Part shown: positions 13,812 through 25,900 of the stretch, in pieces | Layout of the letters: every line of letters begins with the position of its first letter | Numbering within the stretch: position 1 is the first letter of the stretch | DNA from: Lasiodiplodia sp. COLG20 | Taxonomy: Eukaryota; Ascomycota; Dothideomycetes; Botryosphaeriales; Botryosphaeriaceae | Length of the DNA: 64,000 nt | Reading direction: 5' to 3' | Assembly: GCA_009801085.1 (NCBI GenBank) | Contig: VNWV01000008.1 | Span: 1,488,001 to 1,552,000, forward strand | The notes under the pieces: model-generated | Told to the model about the DNA's origin: nothing | The model's database searches: none | Seen by the model: only the letters and a program-made list of their open reading frames with translations | Program-made: the position numbers and the translations under genes

Positions 13812-15405
13812 GGTCAAGCTTCAAGCGGGAAGCAACATCAAAATTCGTATGAGAATAAACGGCGTGTTGTGTAGGTAGTGTAGGCGTAGAGAGCATGAAG
13901 GAACAATGACCGGGCTTTGATAATTTCTTCTTTGGGAGGCACTTTGTTCAGGTACGATGCGATTGTGATTGGCCGCTGAAGACGCGGATCGTATTCTCAT
14001 CTCCCGCGCTCGTACTTCCATGCGAGATAAGCCAATCATCAGTCGATCAGGATGTTGCTTCAATCAAAAGCCGCAGAGATCTCATATCCACCATTCCCCG
14101 CTCTGGTAAACTTTTTCCGAACTCGACCGTTCGGGCCCGGATTCGAGGGCGCCGCCCTGCGCCCCCTTCCACGCTTTCGGCAACTAAGCGCGGTGTGGAG
14201 ACGGAGACCAGACCACCAACGAGCAAGCAAGCACCGCCACTGAAATGCAGGGACTGCGTGCCGTGAGATGAGGCCATGATCAACAAAAAAAATTCCCCGC
14301 CAAATGTAAGACATGAATAAAATCAACGACACAACGTCGTTCCTTCACATGAGCGCACCCAGCTAGATCGACATTTAGTGGCAGCTCTACCAGCATGATT
14401 TACCGCGCTAAGCAGCACTAAGAGCGCATGTCGTGCTTGGACGCGTGGACGCTTGGACATCACTGGAGATTTCCTCCTGCACTTCTCATCTCTAACTTTT
14501 TTTTTAAAATAAAAAAACAGGCTCGTTGACTAGTAGATAATTACCTTGCAGACTTTTTCAGGTACATGACTTCCCTGAACTTTGCTGCCATACTGGACGC
14601 ATGTGTCCTCTCTGGATCAATGAGGCGGTCACGCGGATCATGATAGCACCGTTCTAAGTGGACTATTGACTACCATTTCAGCAAGCACCATCCTAAATGC
14701 GAGAACGTGCACAGTTTGACAGGACCAGAACAATCCTTTGCCGAGTGCTCGTGACGCAGTTGATAGCGTTACAAACACAGATGAAACGCTGTTGCCACGA
14801 GGCCGTCTACATCAAGCATTATGTGTAGCTTGAGAATACATCTTCTAAGAGCATCGATAATGCTTCTCGAAGCATCAGAACTTCTGCAAGCGCCGCCCGT
14901 TCAGGATTGAAAACACCCGTACAATGGCATAGAGGGGCACCCTACGAGAGCAATGATTTTAGACGTAGATCAGGGTGATCATTACAACAAAAGTGCCCAA
15001 ATGGCCATCTAAACTGCGCATGCTACCACCATAGACTGGGGTGGCTCAGTGCTGTACCACATTATGTACCTTAAGATCTTTATTAGGAGAGAGACAAAAT
15101 ACTTGATATTTGTAGATGCGATTAGGACGACATCAAATTCCTAGCTTATCTCAAGAAAGGACAAGGAGATAGACTAAAGGCACAGCAAGGGAGTTATTAG
15201 ACCATTGGATAACCTTGCCAGCCAGTCCAGCGAAAATCCAATATGTTCCGCTATCTCAAAGGGTGTCTTTCCATTTTCCACCTCCTCCGTCTCATGTCAA
15301 CCACACTAGTTGCTCTGAGCAATTTGACTTATCTCTCCTTATCGAACCCCCAGACTTCGCCGGGTTCAGTGTGAATTCCTCGTTTCATCCAGAAGTTCGC
15401 ATTGT
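13812..15405. other. Convergent intergenic region, no gene seen
   Basis: A 1.6-kb interval between the 3' ends of the G-patch and carboxypeptidase genes. It includes a T9 tract followed by an A-rich run (about 14498-14519) and moderately AT-rich DNA. No open frame here shows host-like codon use. Confidence 0.5.
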
Positions 15406-17253
15406 TCAGAGATCACTGGCTTGATCAAAGTTGCGAATAAGGTCATAGTAGAAAGCCATAGCCTCCACATGTGAGAGCATCTCCAGACGCTCATCAACAG
15501 TGTGAGCATTGAGTCTGGTGCCTTCACGGCCAGGACCGTAGCGGTAGATGTTCTTTGTCAGGTTCCAGTAGTGCTGCGTATCGGTGTTACCCTATTCCAC
15601 ATATGTTAGCTTATTTTTGCCCGAGGCTATCCTCCCGCCAGCTATGAATTAACTCACTGTCATGATGTCGCCGACCGGTACTACAGTCCTGCCTTCGAGG
15701 GACGGGATGTTCTCAAAGGTCTGTCGAATTGTTCCACTAAACAGTTTCCAGACCGGATTGTCCAAGCTCGTTGAACTGATTGGCGCCGGCTCAAGAGGTT
15801 GGTCCAAATCGAACGTCAGCTTCCCAATAGACTGAGCGGCCGGCTCTTCGACGGCCCCGAAAACGTTGAGAGCAAGGCCATGTTTCTGTGCAATCGGGCG
15901 CAAAAGACCAACGGCCTTCTTTTTGATATTCTCGAGCGGTGCGTCATGTGCAGAGACACGATAATTGACTTCAGCGTGCACGCTCTCGGGCAGTGCGTTG
16001 ACCTTCTTGCCACCCCAAATGACATCAGCCGCCTGGGAGGTCTGAAAGATGAAGCGTTCCTCTGCCCGGCTCTCCGCGAGGCGTGCTCCCAAAATTCCCT
16101 CGTCTTCGTTCTCGGCGAGCGAGTGTGCCAGCCACGGCTCGACCTGATCAGGGGAATATTTGGCCTGGCATTCGAGCAGGTTGCGGAAGGGATTGTCATG
16201 CTCCAGGCGAGGAGTATAAGGATGGGCCTCTAGTTCGACGAGAAGCTCCGACATGATGCCAATGCCGGTGTGGGGCGGGGGGCGCGAGCTATGGCCGCCA
16301 TCGACGTCAATGGTAAGAATGATATCAATGTAGCCTTTCTCAGCAACGCCTGGCATGGCGTAAACATAATCACCAAGGATGTCCAGACCCATGCCACCCT
16401 CGTCGAGGATCATGGCTATGTTGTCTTGGCCCCACTGCTTCTCGAGCTCGGCACCGAGCGTCTTCGCGCCACGCTTTCCGCCTGTTTCTTCATCAAAGCC
16501 AAATGCGAAAACGATGGTCCTCTTCGGGCTGAAGTTTTGCGCCAAAAGGTCTTCCATGACTGAGTATAGGCCAATGAGGTTGTTTTTGCAGTCGACAGCC
16601 CCGCGACCCCAGAGCCACTTGCCATCATAGTGTCCCTCAAACGGAGGGTGTGTCCATTTCTCGACTGAGGTAGCAGGGACAACGTCTTGGTGTGCGGCGA
16701 GGAGGATAGGCTTCGAGTCTTCTGATGTACCGGGAAGCGTGTATATGAGACCGAACTTGTTGACTTTGGTCAAGTTCATCTTTTCATGGCTGCATTAGGT
16801 TAGGTTCTGCGACATGAAGATGGTAAGAATTGCAGCAACATACACTAGGGGAAACAATTCCTTCAGTGTCGCATGAAGGGTCTCGAACGGAGCCCAACGA
16901 GGGTCCACGTCGACATCGCCGTTGTCATCGAAGCTTTCGGTGGGAACTTTGACTGCCGCAGTCATACGCTCCACCTGCTTCAGGATATAGTCGTCCTGGA
17001 GGAATTTCGAGGGCGCATCTAGCCCATCATCAGCCGGTACGGCTGGCTCAGGAATTGAGCACCAAGAGTCGTAATTGATTTTATTGACATGAGGGCTGGC
17101 TCCCCCACTTATGGTCTGGGAAACGTGAGCGAGAGAAGGGAGGTTGAACAAAAGAGCTCCAGTGAGTAGAGAAGCGGCTACGGCCACGTTCCGCTTTTTG
17201 TTGGACTTGTTTCCGGTATACACCGGTGCAAAGGTCTTCTCCGTTTTTTCCAT
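15406..17253 (-). CDS. CPS1: Vacuolar carboxypeptidase S (M20 peptidase, Gly-X carboxypeptidase)
   Basis: Three exons (17253-16844, 16789-15658, 15591-15406) give 575 residues, close to yeast Cps1 (576). A short cytosolic N-terminus and one membrane anchor (about residues 23-43, VAVAASLLTGALLFNLPSLA) make it a type II membrane protein that is expected to be sorted to the vacuole and released there. Zinc-peptidase M20 ligands are present: H170 in LLAAHQDVVPA, D203 in WGRGAVDCKNN, the E237-E238 pair in DEETGG, and H544 in GTRLNAHTVDERL, which is supplied only by the third exon. The enzyme trims C-terminal residues from peptides for nitrogen use. The family also includes secreted and other M20 enzymes, but the anchor and length favour Cps1. 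Confidence 0.92.
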
Positions 17254-18177
17254 GGCGACTGTTTGGGATGGAGAGAAAGAGGAGAGCAGCTCATGGTGCT
17301 GGGTGGGTTCAAGCAGTTATCCTCCGAGCGGGGATGGAGCAGATCGAACGGCAAGAGGTCGCATTTTACCGTACCTATCGTACGCAGGTATGCTCGGCCT
17401 TATCAAAACATCCTGCCATCTCGGGTAAGCAGCTGTCGAGAGTGGTGTAAAGAACAGTCCGGCTTCGGCTCACAGATGATTAGGCGAGATAACGCCTCCG
17501 ATGGTCACGATAAGACCTACCCAACCACCGCATGTTGAACGCCAGAGAGATATGTTCTTTCTCTCCAGTACTATCATGCTTTGTGGGAAATAGCACGATG
17601 CTTCCTGAATCAACTCGAACGCACAGCTGTCAAGAGAGAACATGTTGTTGTGATATAGGCTTTAATGAGCAAAGTAACGGAAGGTTTCGTCGAAGCCCAC
17701 GATATCTCGGAGCAGCGATGCGGGCTTGAGAGTATCAAGATCACCTAATTAAAACAGCAGCGAAACGAGAGGCGCAAGGTGGTCAGTACGGTAGGTAACG
17801 GTGGCAAGCGCAGATGAATGACCGCGCCACGCGCAAAGGCGTAGTTGAAGGCTGGCGCATGACCCGGAAAGAAGTCAGGCGGGGGAATGTGGGCGTCAAC
17901 CCCAAGCTTTAGCTAGTTTCCCGACATGGTTGGTCGCGGGGAGGAGGGGCTGTCGCCTGTGTAGCAAAGCTTCGGCGCCGTGAGGATCCCGCATTACCCG
18001 GCCTTACGTCATTTGTGTCATTCCCAGGCACCACATCAGCTTCTTTAGCTTCCCTTTCAGGCCACAAAAAGCCCGCCTCTCACGCCCCCCGCCCTCCACC
18101 ACCCGGATCAAAACTCCTTCTACACTGTGTCCACCACTTCTCTCCCCCAATTGGCCTCAAGCTGCTCCAAATTCATC
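17254..18177. promoter_or_regulatory. Divergent promoter region, CPS1 / unknown membrane protein
   Basis: The 924-nt interval separates two divergent starts. A pyrimidine-rich leader (about 18035-18160) runs up to the ATG at 18178, a usual sign of a mould core promoter. I see no gene. Confidence 0.5.
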
Positions 18178-18938
18178 ATGGATGTATGTGAAGCTCTGTT
18201 CAGCAGCTCATGGTTCTGCATGCTAATGGCAAAGTCTAGGTCTTCTACGCCTACACCTTTGGTACAGCCGCATGGCTTGCCTTGCAAGCTACGCCAATGA
18301 TCGCGTCACCCACCATGATCGCAGCCTTGCTCTCCCCGCAGGTCCGCGAAGCGACAAGTGAGACCCTCTCTCCAAAACACATGGCGCAAATATCGCTAAC
18401 AGCCTGCATCTCCAGCCCTCGAGATCTACTTTTCGCGCTCGCTGGGCTTCTCGCTCATAACGCTGGGAATCCTTACCGTTCTCCTCACCGGTTCCGTGCC
18501 ATTGTCCTCCCGCCTGAGTTCCCGTAAGCGCTTCCCCTACGCCTCTCGGCCCCTTGCGTCGCAACAAAGCTACTCCCAATTGATCCGCGCGAAACATACG
18601 CATACTGACTTCACTGCTATTGTCCAGCCGCCGGTGGCGCGACGACGGATCCCAACGATCCAAAGGCGCCGTACGCGCTGCCGACGCTGACGGTGACGAC
18701 GCTGTACCACGCGGCCGCCGCCTTCTACATGTACGGGATGTGGACCGAGACAAACGTGACCTCGTTCTCCTTAGGCGTCGCCGGCAGCACCTCGCTGGCC
18801 GCCGTGGGCTTGTGGTGCATCCTGTTCGCCAGCAGCGACGGCCGCATCAGCCGCAAGACGGGCGCCGACAAGCGGACCAGCGGGTGGCCGTTCAAGAACA
18901 CCGAAGCGGACAGGAGGAAGGCGAGGAAGTCTCGGTAA
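18178..18938 (+). CDS. Small conserved four-span membrane protein, function unknown
   Basis: Four exons (18178-18183, 18240-18357, 18416-18523, 18628-18938) join in phase to 180 residues; the first coding exon is only ATG-GAT. Four hydrophobic segments are apparent: near residues 6-30 (AYTFGTAAWLALQATPMIAS), 50-68 (SLGFSLITLGILTVLLTG), about 100-115 (TLYHAAAAFYMYGMW) and about 125-140 (VAGSTSLAAVGLWCILFAS). The C-terminus is strongly basic (KTGADKRTSGWPFKN onward), so it probably faces the cytosol. The motif DPKAPYALPTLTVTTLYHA looks familiar from uncharacterised ascomycete proteins, but I cannot name a function. The last exon's codon use is GC3-rich like its neighbours, which supports that it is a real gene. 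The exon 3 acceptor (18415) is the least certain joint. Confidence 0.72.
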
Positions 18939-19548
18939 AGGGGAAGAGGCCACAGCAAGTGGATCCTTGGAGGAAATGATGGTTTTCCTCCTTATTATCG
19001 CGAACGCTGGAGAGATTGCAGCGAAGCTATCTCTTTCTCCAAACGATTATGCATAAGCCGGCGTATGGACAGAATAGTCAAAGCGTGAGGCATAAAAGGG
19101 CGTTTCACAACAGTAGTTTCGGGAGTTTTCTCAACATCCACGGATCTCGCTTGAAGCGAGGGCTTGACCCATTCATGTGCAAGCAGATGTCAGTGTTCTA
19201 CAATTGCAATTCTAACTAGACGAGTTGACTGCATATGCGAGCATGCCCCAAAACGGTACCAATATTCGCCTTGCCGTTAATGTGGTATCTTCGAGCCTCG
19301 CGCTCGCGACGCACCGTGCAACGATGCAAGGAAGCTGGCCTGTTGTTTCTCTCGGTTGATTGATGCTGATATCCCTTAGAGCCGGTGCGTGCGCTTATAC
19401 ATAGCACGATGCAAAGTTCCTCCGAAAACGCCCAAACCATGCCTTCCATCCGAAATCTGAACATAGGACTTCCAGAATCGAGATTCCGAGCCTGGTTCTC
19501 CCTCTAAATTTTTCCACCGTTTGCCATTGGGTATCGTGACACCAAAGC
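18939..19548. other. Convergent intergenic region
   Basis: A 610-nt interval between two 3' ends. It should contain both 3' untranslated regions. No coding or repeat structure was noticed. Confidence 0.5.
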
Positions 19549-21270
19549 TTATAGCGTGAGCATTTTCTCCTTCTTGATCGTTTCGACCATAGCTGCCATA
19601 GACTTCGCAGCTACGGATGGGTTGCCTCGAGGGAATTCAATGAGGCCCTTGCGTAGCGCGGCGAGAGCGGGCTGGCCGTAGCACTGGATGAAGCGGTCGA
19701 TCGAGTCGCCCTCGAGCATGGCTTTGAGCACCATGTAATGCGTGGGGGTTGCCTCGTGCGGCGGGGTATTGACGATACGCGAGAAGGCTCGCCAATAATG
19801 AGCGTTGGGCAACGGGTGCACGAGCGCGCTGCCGACCTTGATCTTGCGCAGTGCCAGACTGGCCCATCCGGCGCCCAGACCAGTCATGCGCTCGAGATGG
19901 CTCTGATCCGTGGTCCACTCCCCGCCGATTTGCCTCCAGCCGAGCCGTTGACGGCCTCGTTGCGACTTCTCCGGCCCGTAAATGCCAAACAGCACGCCGC
20001 AGCACTTGTGGTATTTCGCCAGCAGGATGTCGGTGAACGGAATCTGGCCGTTTATGCAGTACTGAGGATTTCCGAGAATCGAGACCGCCACAATGCCAAT
20101 TGGATCAGCGGCCGCAGGTTTGACGCCTGCTTCGGTGCAAAGCTGATTGATGATGTCTTTTGCGAAGCAATTGAAGAGCCATATGAGGAGTGCAGAAATT
20201 TGGCAAGGGCCGGGTGGTAATTGAGCTTGTGTAGATGAAGCGAGAAATTGCTTGACATCCATCGTGAAGCAGGGTGCATTGGCGGCTTGAGTGAAGCAGT
20301 CGCGGATATTTTGAAGCTCAAGGCGCGTTCAGTTAGCCATCATCGGTACGAGCAATATGTTCTCAAAACTCACCATCTGCTTGTTTTCTTTGGCACCCGG
20401 GACAAGTTGTCCAATTTTCTGGCGAATTTGACGGCGAATGTTGGAAAATTCTTTCAGAGCAGGATCACGTCTGAACTCCTGCTTGAACTTCTCGCGTAGG
20501 GGCTTCAGCCGTTGATGGATATCGAGGTACTCTTTGTGAACCGCTTCACGCTCTGTCAGTGCGGACACCAACGCCGAGTTAGTCCCCGCCGGCGGATGTG
20601 CTGCTGTTGCTGTTGCTGCACCATTTGTCACAGCGGGAGCGGGTGCTTGTCGGATTTTGGCAGCTTCTTCTGCTCTGGCCTTCGCTGCGGCTGCGGCTGC
20701 GGCTGACTCCTCCCTTTCTTTTCGCTCCCGCTCTTCCTGCTCAGCCTTCCTCTTTGCCGCGTCCGCTTCTTCTTGGGCCTTTTGTTTCCGGAGACGCTCT
20801 TCAGCCACCTCGAGAGCCCTTGCTTCCTCGGCTGCTCTCCGTTGCTCTTCTTCTTTCCTCTTCACCTCGTCAAGTTGGCGTTGCCGCGTCTGAGCCTCAA
20901 TACGAGCGTTCTCCTGACGTATCCGCTCCAGCTCTCGGTGTTCGTATTCCTCCCTCCTTCTTCTCTCCTGCTCTACCTGGAGACGGAATCTCTCGGCAAC
21001 GCGCTCGGCGCTCTGTCGTACACGTTCGTGCTCGGCCGCGGCGGCGGCCAAGGCTTCGAGATGCTTTTTCTCCTGTTCGGCGGAAGCGCGGTCGAGCTCG
21101 CTGTGGAATTTGCGGTCGGAGTCGATCAGCATGCGGCTGAACTCCATGAGCAGCTGGCGCGACGGGCTGTCATGGTTCGGGGTCTGCGAGTCAACCCGGC
21201 GCCGGGATTCCTCGAGCAGTTGCTGCGACGAGTCGTCGCCATTCTGGACTGGCGGCTCCATGGGGTCCAT
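19549..21270 (-). CDS. GLE1: Gle1 mRNA-export factor (nucleoporin)
   Basis: Two exons (21270-20374, 20316-19549) encode 554 residues (yeast Gle1: 538). Residues about 70-215 are a long, highly charged coiled coil built of E, R, K, A and Q. The C-terminal half is the Gle1 HEAT-like domain, with blocks such as CTEAGVKPAAADPIGIVAVS, KYHKCCGVLFGIYGPE and GLGAGWASLALRKIKV. At the cytoplasmic face of the nuclear pore Gle1, with inositol hexakisphosphate, activates the DEAD-box ATPase Dbp5 to release exported mRNA. The intron (57 nt) sits exactly between the two halves; its acceptor is GAG, a less usual form. An in-frame stop upstream of the ATG at 21270 fixes the start. Confidence 0.93.
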
Positions 21271-22997
21271 GAGCAGCGAGGGCGCGGCGGTCTGCTCTTA
21301 GAAGTCGGAAGCGGGCAGAGGCGCAATTGGACGCGTTTCGACGCGCAGGATGAGTTGAGGTGAGGTGGTATAGCGTCTCGCATGCAGTGACGCCTGGGCT
21401 GCTCGTGTTCGGCGCCAACGTGAGAGCGCGATGTTGCGCGTATGCGGTCAGCGCTGCCGGCCCATCGGGCGTAACCTGGACGGCTGGAGGTAGTGCGATA
21501 CGACGGAGGGTAGCACGGCTATGTGCCTGGGCGTGGGTGAACGCGAAACGCGAAGCGCATTGGCTCAGGGTTACATAAGCAGTAATGTTGAGCACAGGCC
21601 GCCGGGCTTTGACAGCTCTGGTACCGCAGCTACCGAGCGGTTACTCGGGCTCGTGTAATATTTGTCCCAGAGCCTGCTCGTGACTCCCAGGGTGCCATGT
21701 TCCCCCAGTAGTTCGTTTGACTGTAGCTTATTCTTGCAGCTTGTGCTTCACAGCGACTGCAGAATTTTGCAGCAGGCATGCTCGTGCGCGCGTGCGTGCT
21801 TGCGCTCTGCCGCTGCCACCCCGCGTCCTGTCCGGCGGCTCCATAGATATCGTCGCCCTCTGGCTTGTGCGGCGTGATAAGACGCTCTACGCAACACCCA
21901 GGAGGCGGCTTCCATGGTGACGAAGCGGGACGGGATAGACAATTGGAGACGTCATTCTCCCGGCTGTACTCGTGGCCGCCCGCGTCCGAGCGGCCGGGCT
22001 CCAGCTCCTAGCTCTGACGAAAAGCGTGGACCGCATGCAGCGAAGCGCCCCCTGCTGCGGTCGGGCAGGCCAGCACAAAGGACACCTATGGGCGGGCCGA
22101 AAGCTCAAGCGGCTTGCTGCATCCCCGGGCTCTGGCCTTGGTCCAGATATGGAGCTGGGAGATAGCGTAGCTCCCCGCCAGCCCGCTGCGGACGGCGCTG
22201 GCAGGAGGGGGCGGCGCCCAGCAGCAGCGCCCGCCGCCGCGCGTGCCCGGGGACTTTTTGCTGAGCGGCGCGGCGCCAAACGCTCGCTGATACTGCTGCT
22301 GGAGGTGCTGTGAAACGCTTTGGCCCTGACTCGCGCGATCGCGGGTGACGATTGAAAGCGTGCGTGAGCGGATGCCGCTTTACCTGGAGCCTCGCCTAGC
22401 CGGTCTTTCAACAGCTGCTTTCCATCGCACCTTTCTCGCCATCCTCACCCTCCTTTCATCCCCCTCCTTCCGCCACCAGCTCCTTCCCTCCACACTCTCT
22501 GCAACCCCCGCAGCACCCTCTCCTCGCTGCCTCGCGGTCGACTTTTCGCCCGCCGTCCCGCTGCGGAAGCCACACACCCGCTCCTGACTGGCAGCTCGCC
22601 CGCCTGCAACCCAATCCTTACGGACTCGCCTTCCTCATCGCTCACTTAGACGTTTTTGCGACCGTTGTTGGCACCCTCACGAAGGCATCCCTCTCTGTCA
22701 CCGTCCAAGCGCGTTAACCGACGCATCCTCTGCCCGAGCTCCATCCCGGGCACGCGCCTGCCAGCACGCCCATCATCGGTTGCTTATTCGCAACCCAACA
22801 GAGCTGCGAGCACCGCTGCTCGTGAGTCCCGTCCATTTCGCTTGCTCCCGCTAGCTCCGGCTCAACCAACTGACGGCCCTTGGTCCAGTCCGCGACCTAG
22901 ATCTTCTGCCCACTCCTGACCACCGACCTCCCCGAGTCGACCCCGCCTGACATCTTAGCGGAGCACAGCGTGCATCGACGCCTCGTAGGTGCGCGAG
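21271..22997. promoter_or_regulatory. Divergent promoter region and long CT-rich SSD1 leader
   Basis: 1.7 kb between the divergent GLE1 and SSD1 starts. From about 22430 to 22960 the plus strand is strongly pyrimidine-rich, as in a long leader; orthologous SSD1 mRNAs are known for long leaders, so this is the likely 5' untranslated region. A GC-rich core lies around 21960-22320. No open frame here is convincing. Confidence 0.5.
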
Positions 22998-25900
22998 ATG
23001 GACCCCCAGGGAAACAATGGCCCCATGGGCCCGGCAGGTCGCCGCCTGCACATTGCGCATCGCCGCAGCCCGTCTGAGCTGACGCCCCTCATGAGTACGT
23101 ACCTTTTGCCCCCCATGCCCGGACTGGGTTTACTACGTAGCAGTCCACTCGCCCGCCTCGTGCGGCACTCCTTCGACATGGCTAACGCCGTACGGCATCG
23201 TGCGTCATACAGTGGAACAACTTGCTATCGCCCAGCAGATTGAGGCCCTGCAGCAGCAGCAGCAACAGATTGCCGCTACGCATCAGCAGTATGTCAACAT
23301 GGGCATGATCCCGCCGCAGCAACACCTTGCCGGCCAGCAATTCCAGATGCAGGGCCAGATGCAGAACATGCAGCAGCCGAATGCCTTCCAATTCCCCCAA
23401 CAGGGACAGCAACACCTCGGCGTCCCCATGAACGCGCCCATGCAGGGCAACGCCCACCGCCGCAACCAGTCTGCAATGCCGAACATGACAATGGGCGGCC
23501 CTCCTCCTGCTCCCTCAGCCGGCACTTCCGGATTCGGCGAGTTCCAGCAGCAGCAGCAGCAGCAACAGCAACAGCAGCAGAACCAGGGCCGGGAGAACGT
23601 CAACCCTCGCGGCGCCCGCGGTTCCGTTGGCGGTGGACACACTCGTCGTCACTCGTTAGCTCTTCCGGAGGCGAAGAAGGCTGCTGAGTTGGCAGAACAG
23701 AAGAGGAAGACTTCTGGTTTCCAGTTTCCCATTCCTGGTGCAGCTGGCGCCAGCGGTACTGAGCGCTCTGGCAGCCCCGCCAGCGGCGATGCTCCGCCGA
23801 AGCCTGCCGGCCGCGCCATGGGTCATGGCCGCAGCCAGAGCATGGCTGTTGGCAATGGCCGCGGTGGTCCTCGTGGTGGTGGCAACTTCCAATTCCCCCC
23901 GCCTCAGGCCACTGCCGATGGCGGTGCCAGCAACGACTTCCAGCGTCGTGGCTCTGGCCACACCCGCTCGTCGTCCAGGAACTTTGAGGGCAACTGGAGG
24001 CAGCCCCAGAACCAGCAGCAGCAACAGCAGGACCAGCAGAACAGCAACATGGGCAATTTCAGCCTTAACCAAGCCACCGGTGCCGCTCCTTTCCAGCCTG
24101 GCCACCGCCAGCGCGCTTCCATGAGCCAGTCTGTCAGCTCGATTGGCAACTTCCAATACAACCCTCAGCCCCAGCTCCTCCAGCTGCCTCAGGGCCAGCT
24201 CTTGATGCAGCCCCAGATGTTCGGTCAGAATCTCAACCCTCTTCAGCTTGCCCAGCTCCAGGCTCTCCAGGCCGCACAGATGAACGGCCAGGGTATGGGT
24301 GGCCTGCAGGGGAGCCAGCACGCCCCCCAGATGTCCATGCAGCAGCAACAATCGCAGCAGCAGCGTAAGACGCTTTTCACTCCTTACCTTCCTCAGGCCA
24401 CTCTCCCTGCTTTGCTCAGCGATGGCCAACTTGTTGCCGGTATCCTCCGTGTCAACAAGAAGAACCGTAGCGATGCCTACGTCACTACCCAGGATCTTGA
24501 TGCCGATATCTTCATTTGCGGAAGTAAGGATAGGAACCGTGCTCTCGAGGGCGACTACGTCGCGGTTGAGCTCCTTGATGTTGATGAGGTCTGGAGTCAG
24601 AAGCGTGAGAAGGAGGAAAAGAAGAAGCGGAAGGACAACACCGACCGCAGCAGTAGTATTGCCGTCAACGATGCCACGACCCAACCTGAGACGGGTGCCG
24701 ATGGTGGCATCCGGAGACGTGGCAGTTTGAGACAACGCCCGACTCAGAAGAAGAACGATGATGTCGAGGTCGAAGGTCAGAGCTTGCTCCTCATGGAAGA
24801 AGAGGAGATCAACGACGAGCAGAAGCCGCTTTATGCCGGCCACATTGTTGCCGTCATTGAGCGCGTTGCGGGCCAGATGTTCTCTGGTACCCTGGGTCTT
24901 CTGCGTCCCAGCAGTCAGGCTACCAAGGAGAAGCAGGAGGCTGAGCGCGCGGCTCGCGAGGGTGCCTCTGGCCGCCAGCAGCCGGAGCGTCAGCAGGACA
25001 AGCCCAAGATTGTCTGGTTCAAGCCTACCGACAAGCGTGTCCCCTTGATTGCTATTCCTACCGAGCAAGCTCCTCGCGACTTTGTCGAGAGGCACCAGGA
25101 CTACGCCAACCGCATCTTCGTTGCTTGCATCAAGCGCTGGCCCATCACCTCGCTCCACCCCTTTGGTACGCTTGTTGAGCAGCTCGGCGAGATGGGAGAT
25201 CTGAAGGTCGAGACGGATGCGCTCCTCCGCGACAACAACTTCGGTCCGGATGACTTCTCTGATGCTGTTCTTCGCAACGTTGGGTTTGAGGACTGGTCTG
25301 TCGCCAATGACGGCGAAGAGGCTCTTGAGAGTCGCCGTGACTTCCGTGCTGAGCAGACGTTCACCATTGATCCCAACGGCAGCAAGGAACTGGATGATGC
25401 TATCCACTTCAAGACCCTTGAGGATGGCAACTTGGAGATCGGTATCCACGTTGCTGATGTCGCTCATTTCATCAAGGCCAACTCTCTCGTTGACCGCGAA
25501 GCAAAGAAGCGCGGAACCGCTGTTTACCTTATGAACCGTACCGTCAACATGCTGCCTTCCAGGCTTTCTGCCGACATCCTCTGCCTGAGCCCTGGCGAGG
25601 AGCGCTACACTGTCAGCGTCGTCTTCAAGGTCGACCCGGCTACTGGCAAGGTGTTTGAGGATGACACGTACATCGGCAAGGGTGTGATCAAGAGCTCCGG
25701 CAAGCTTTCGTACGAGCAGGTCGACGCCATCATTGGCGGCAGCAGCTCGTCTGAGTTCGGCGACAAGGAGAAGGACATTCAGAACCTGCACTCCATCGCG
25801 CAGAAGTTCCGCGAAGCTCGCTATGGCAACCGCACCACGAACATCCCATCGCTCCGTCTGCTTTACCAGCTCGACGATGAGAATGTTCCAGTCGAGGAGA

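Noticed and set aside
21887..22411. 174-codon open frame in the GLE1-SSD1 interval, minus strand
   Set aside because: Ala/Arg/Ser-rich translation of GC-rich DNA without family likeness.
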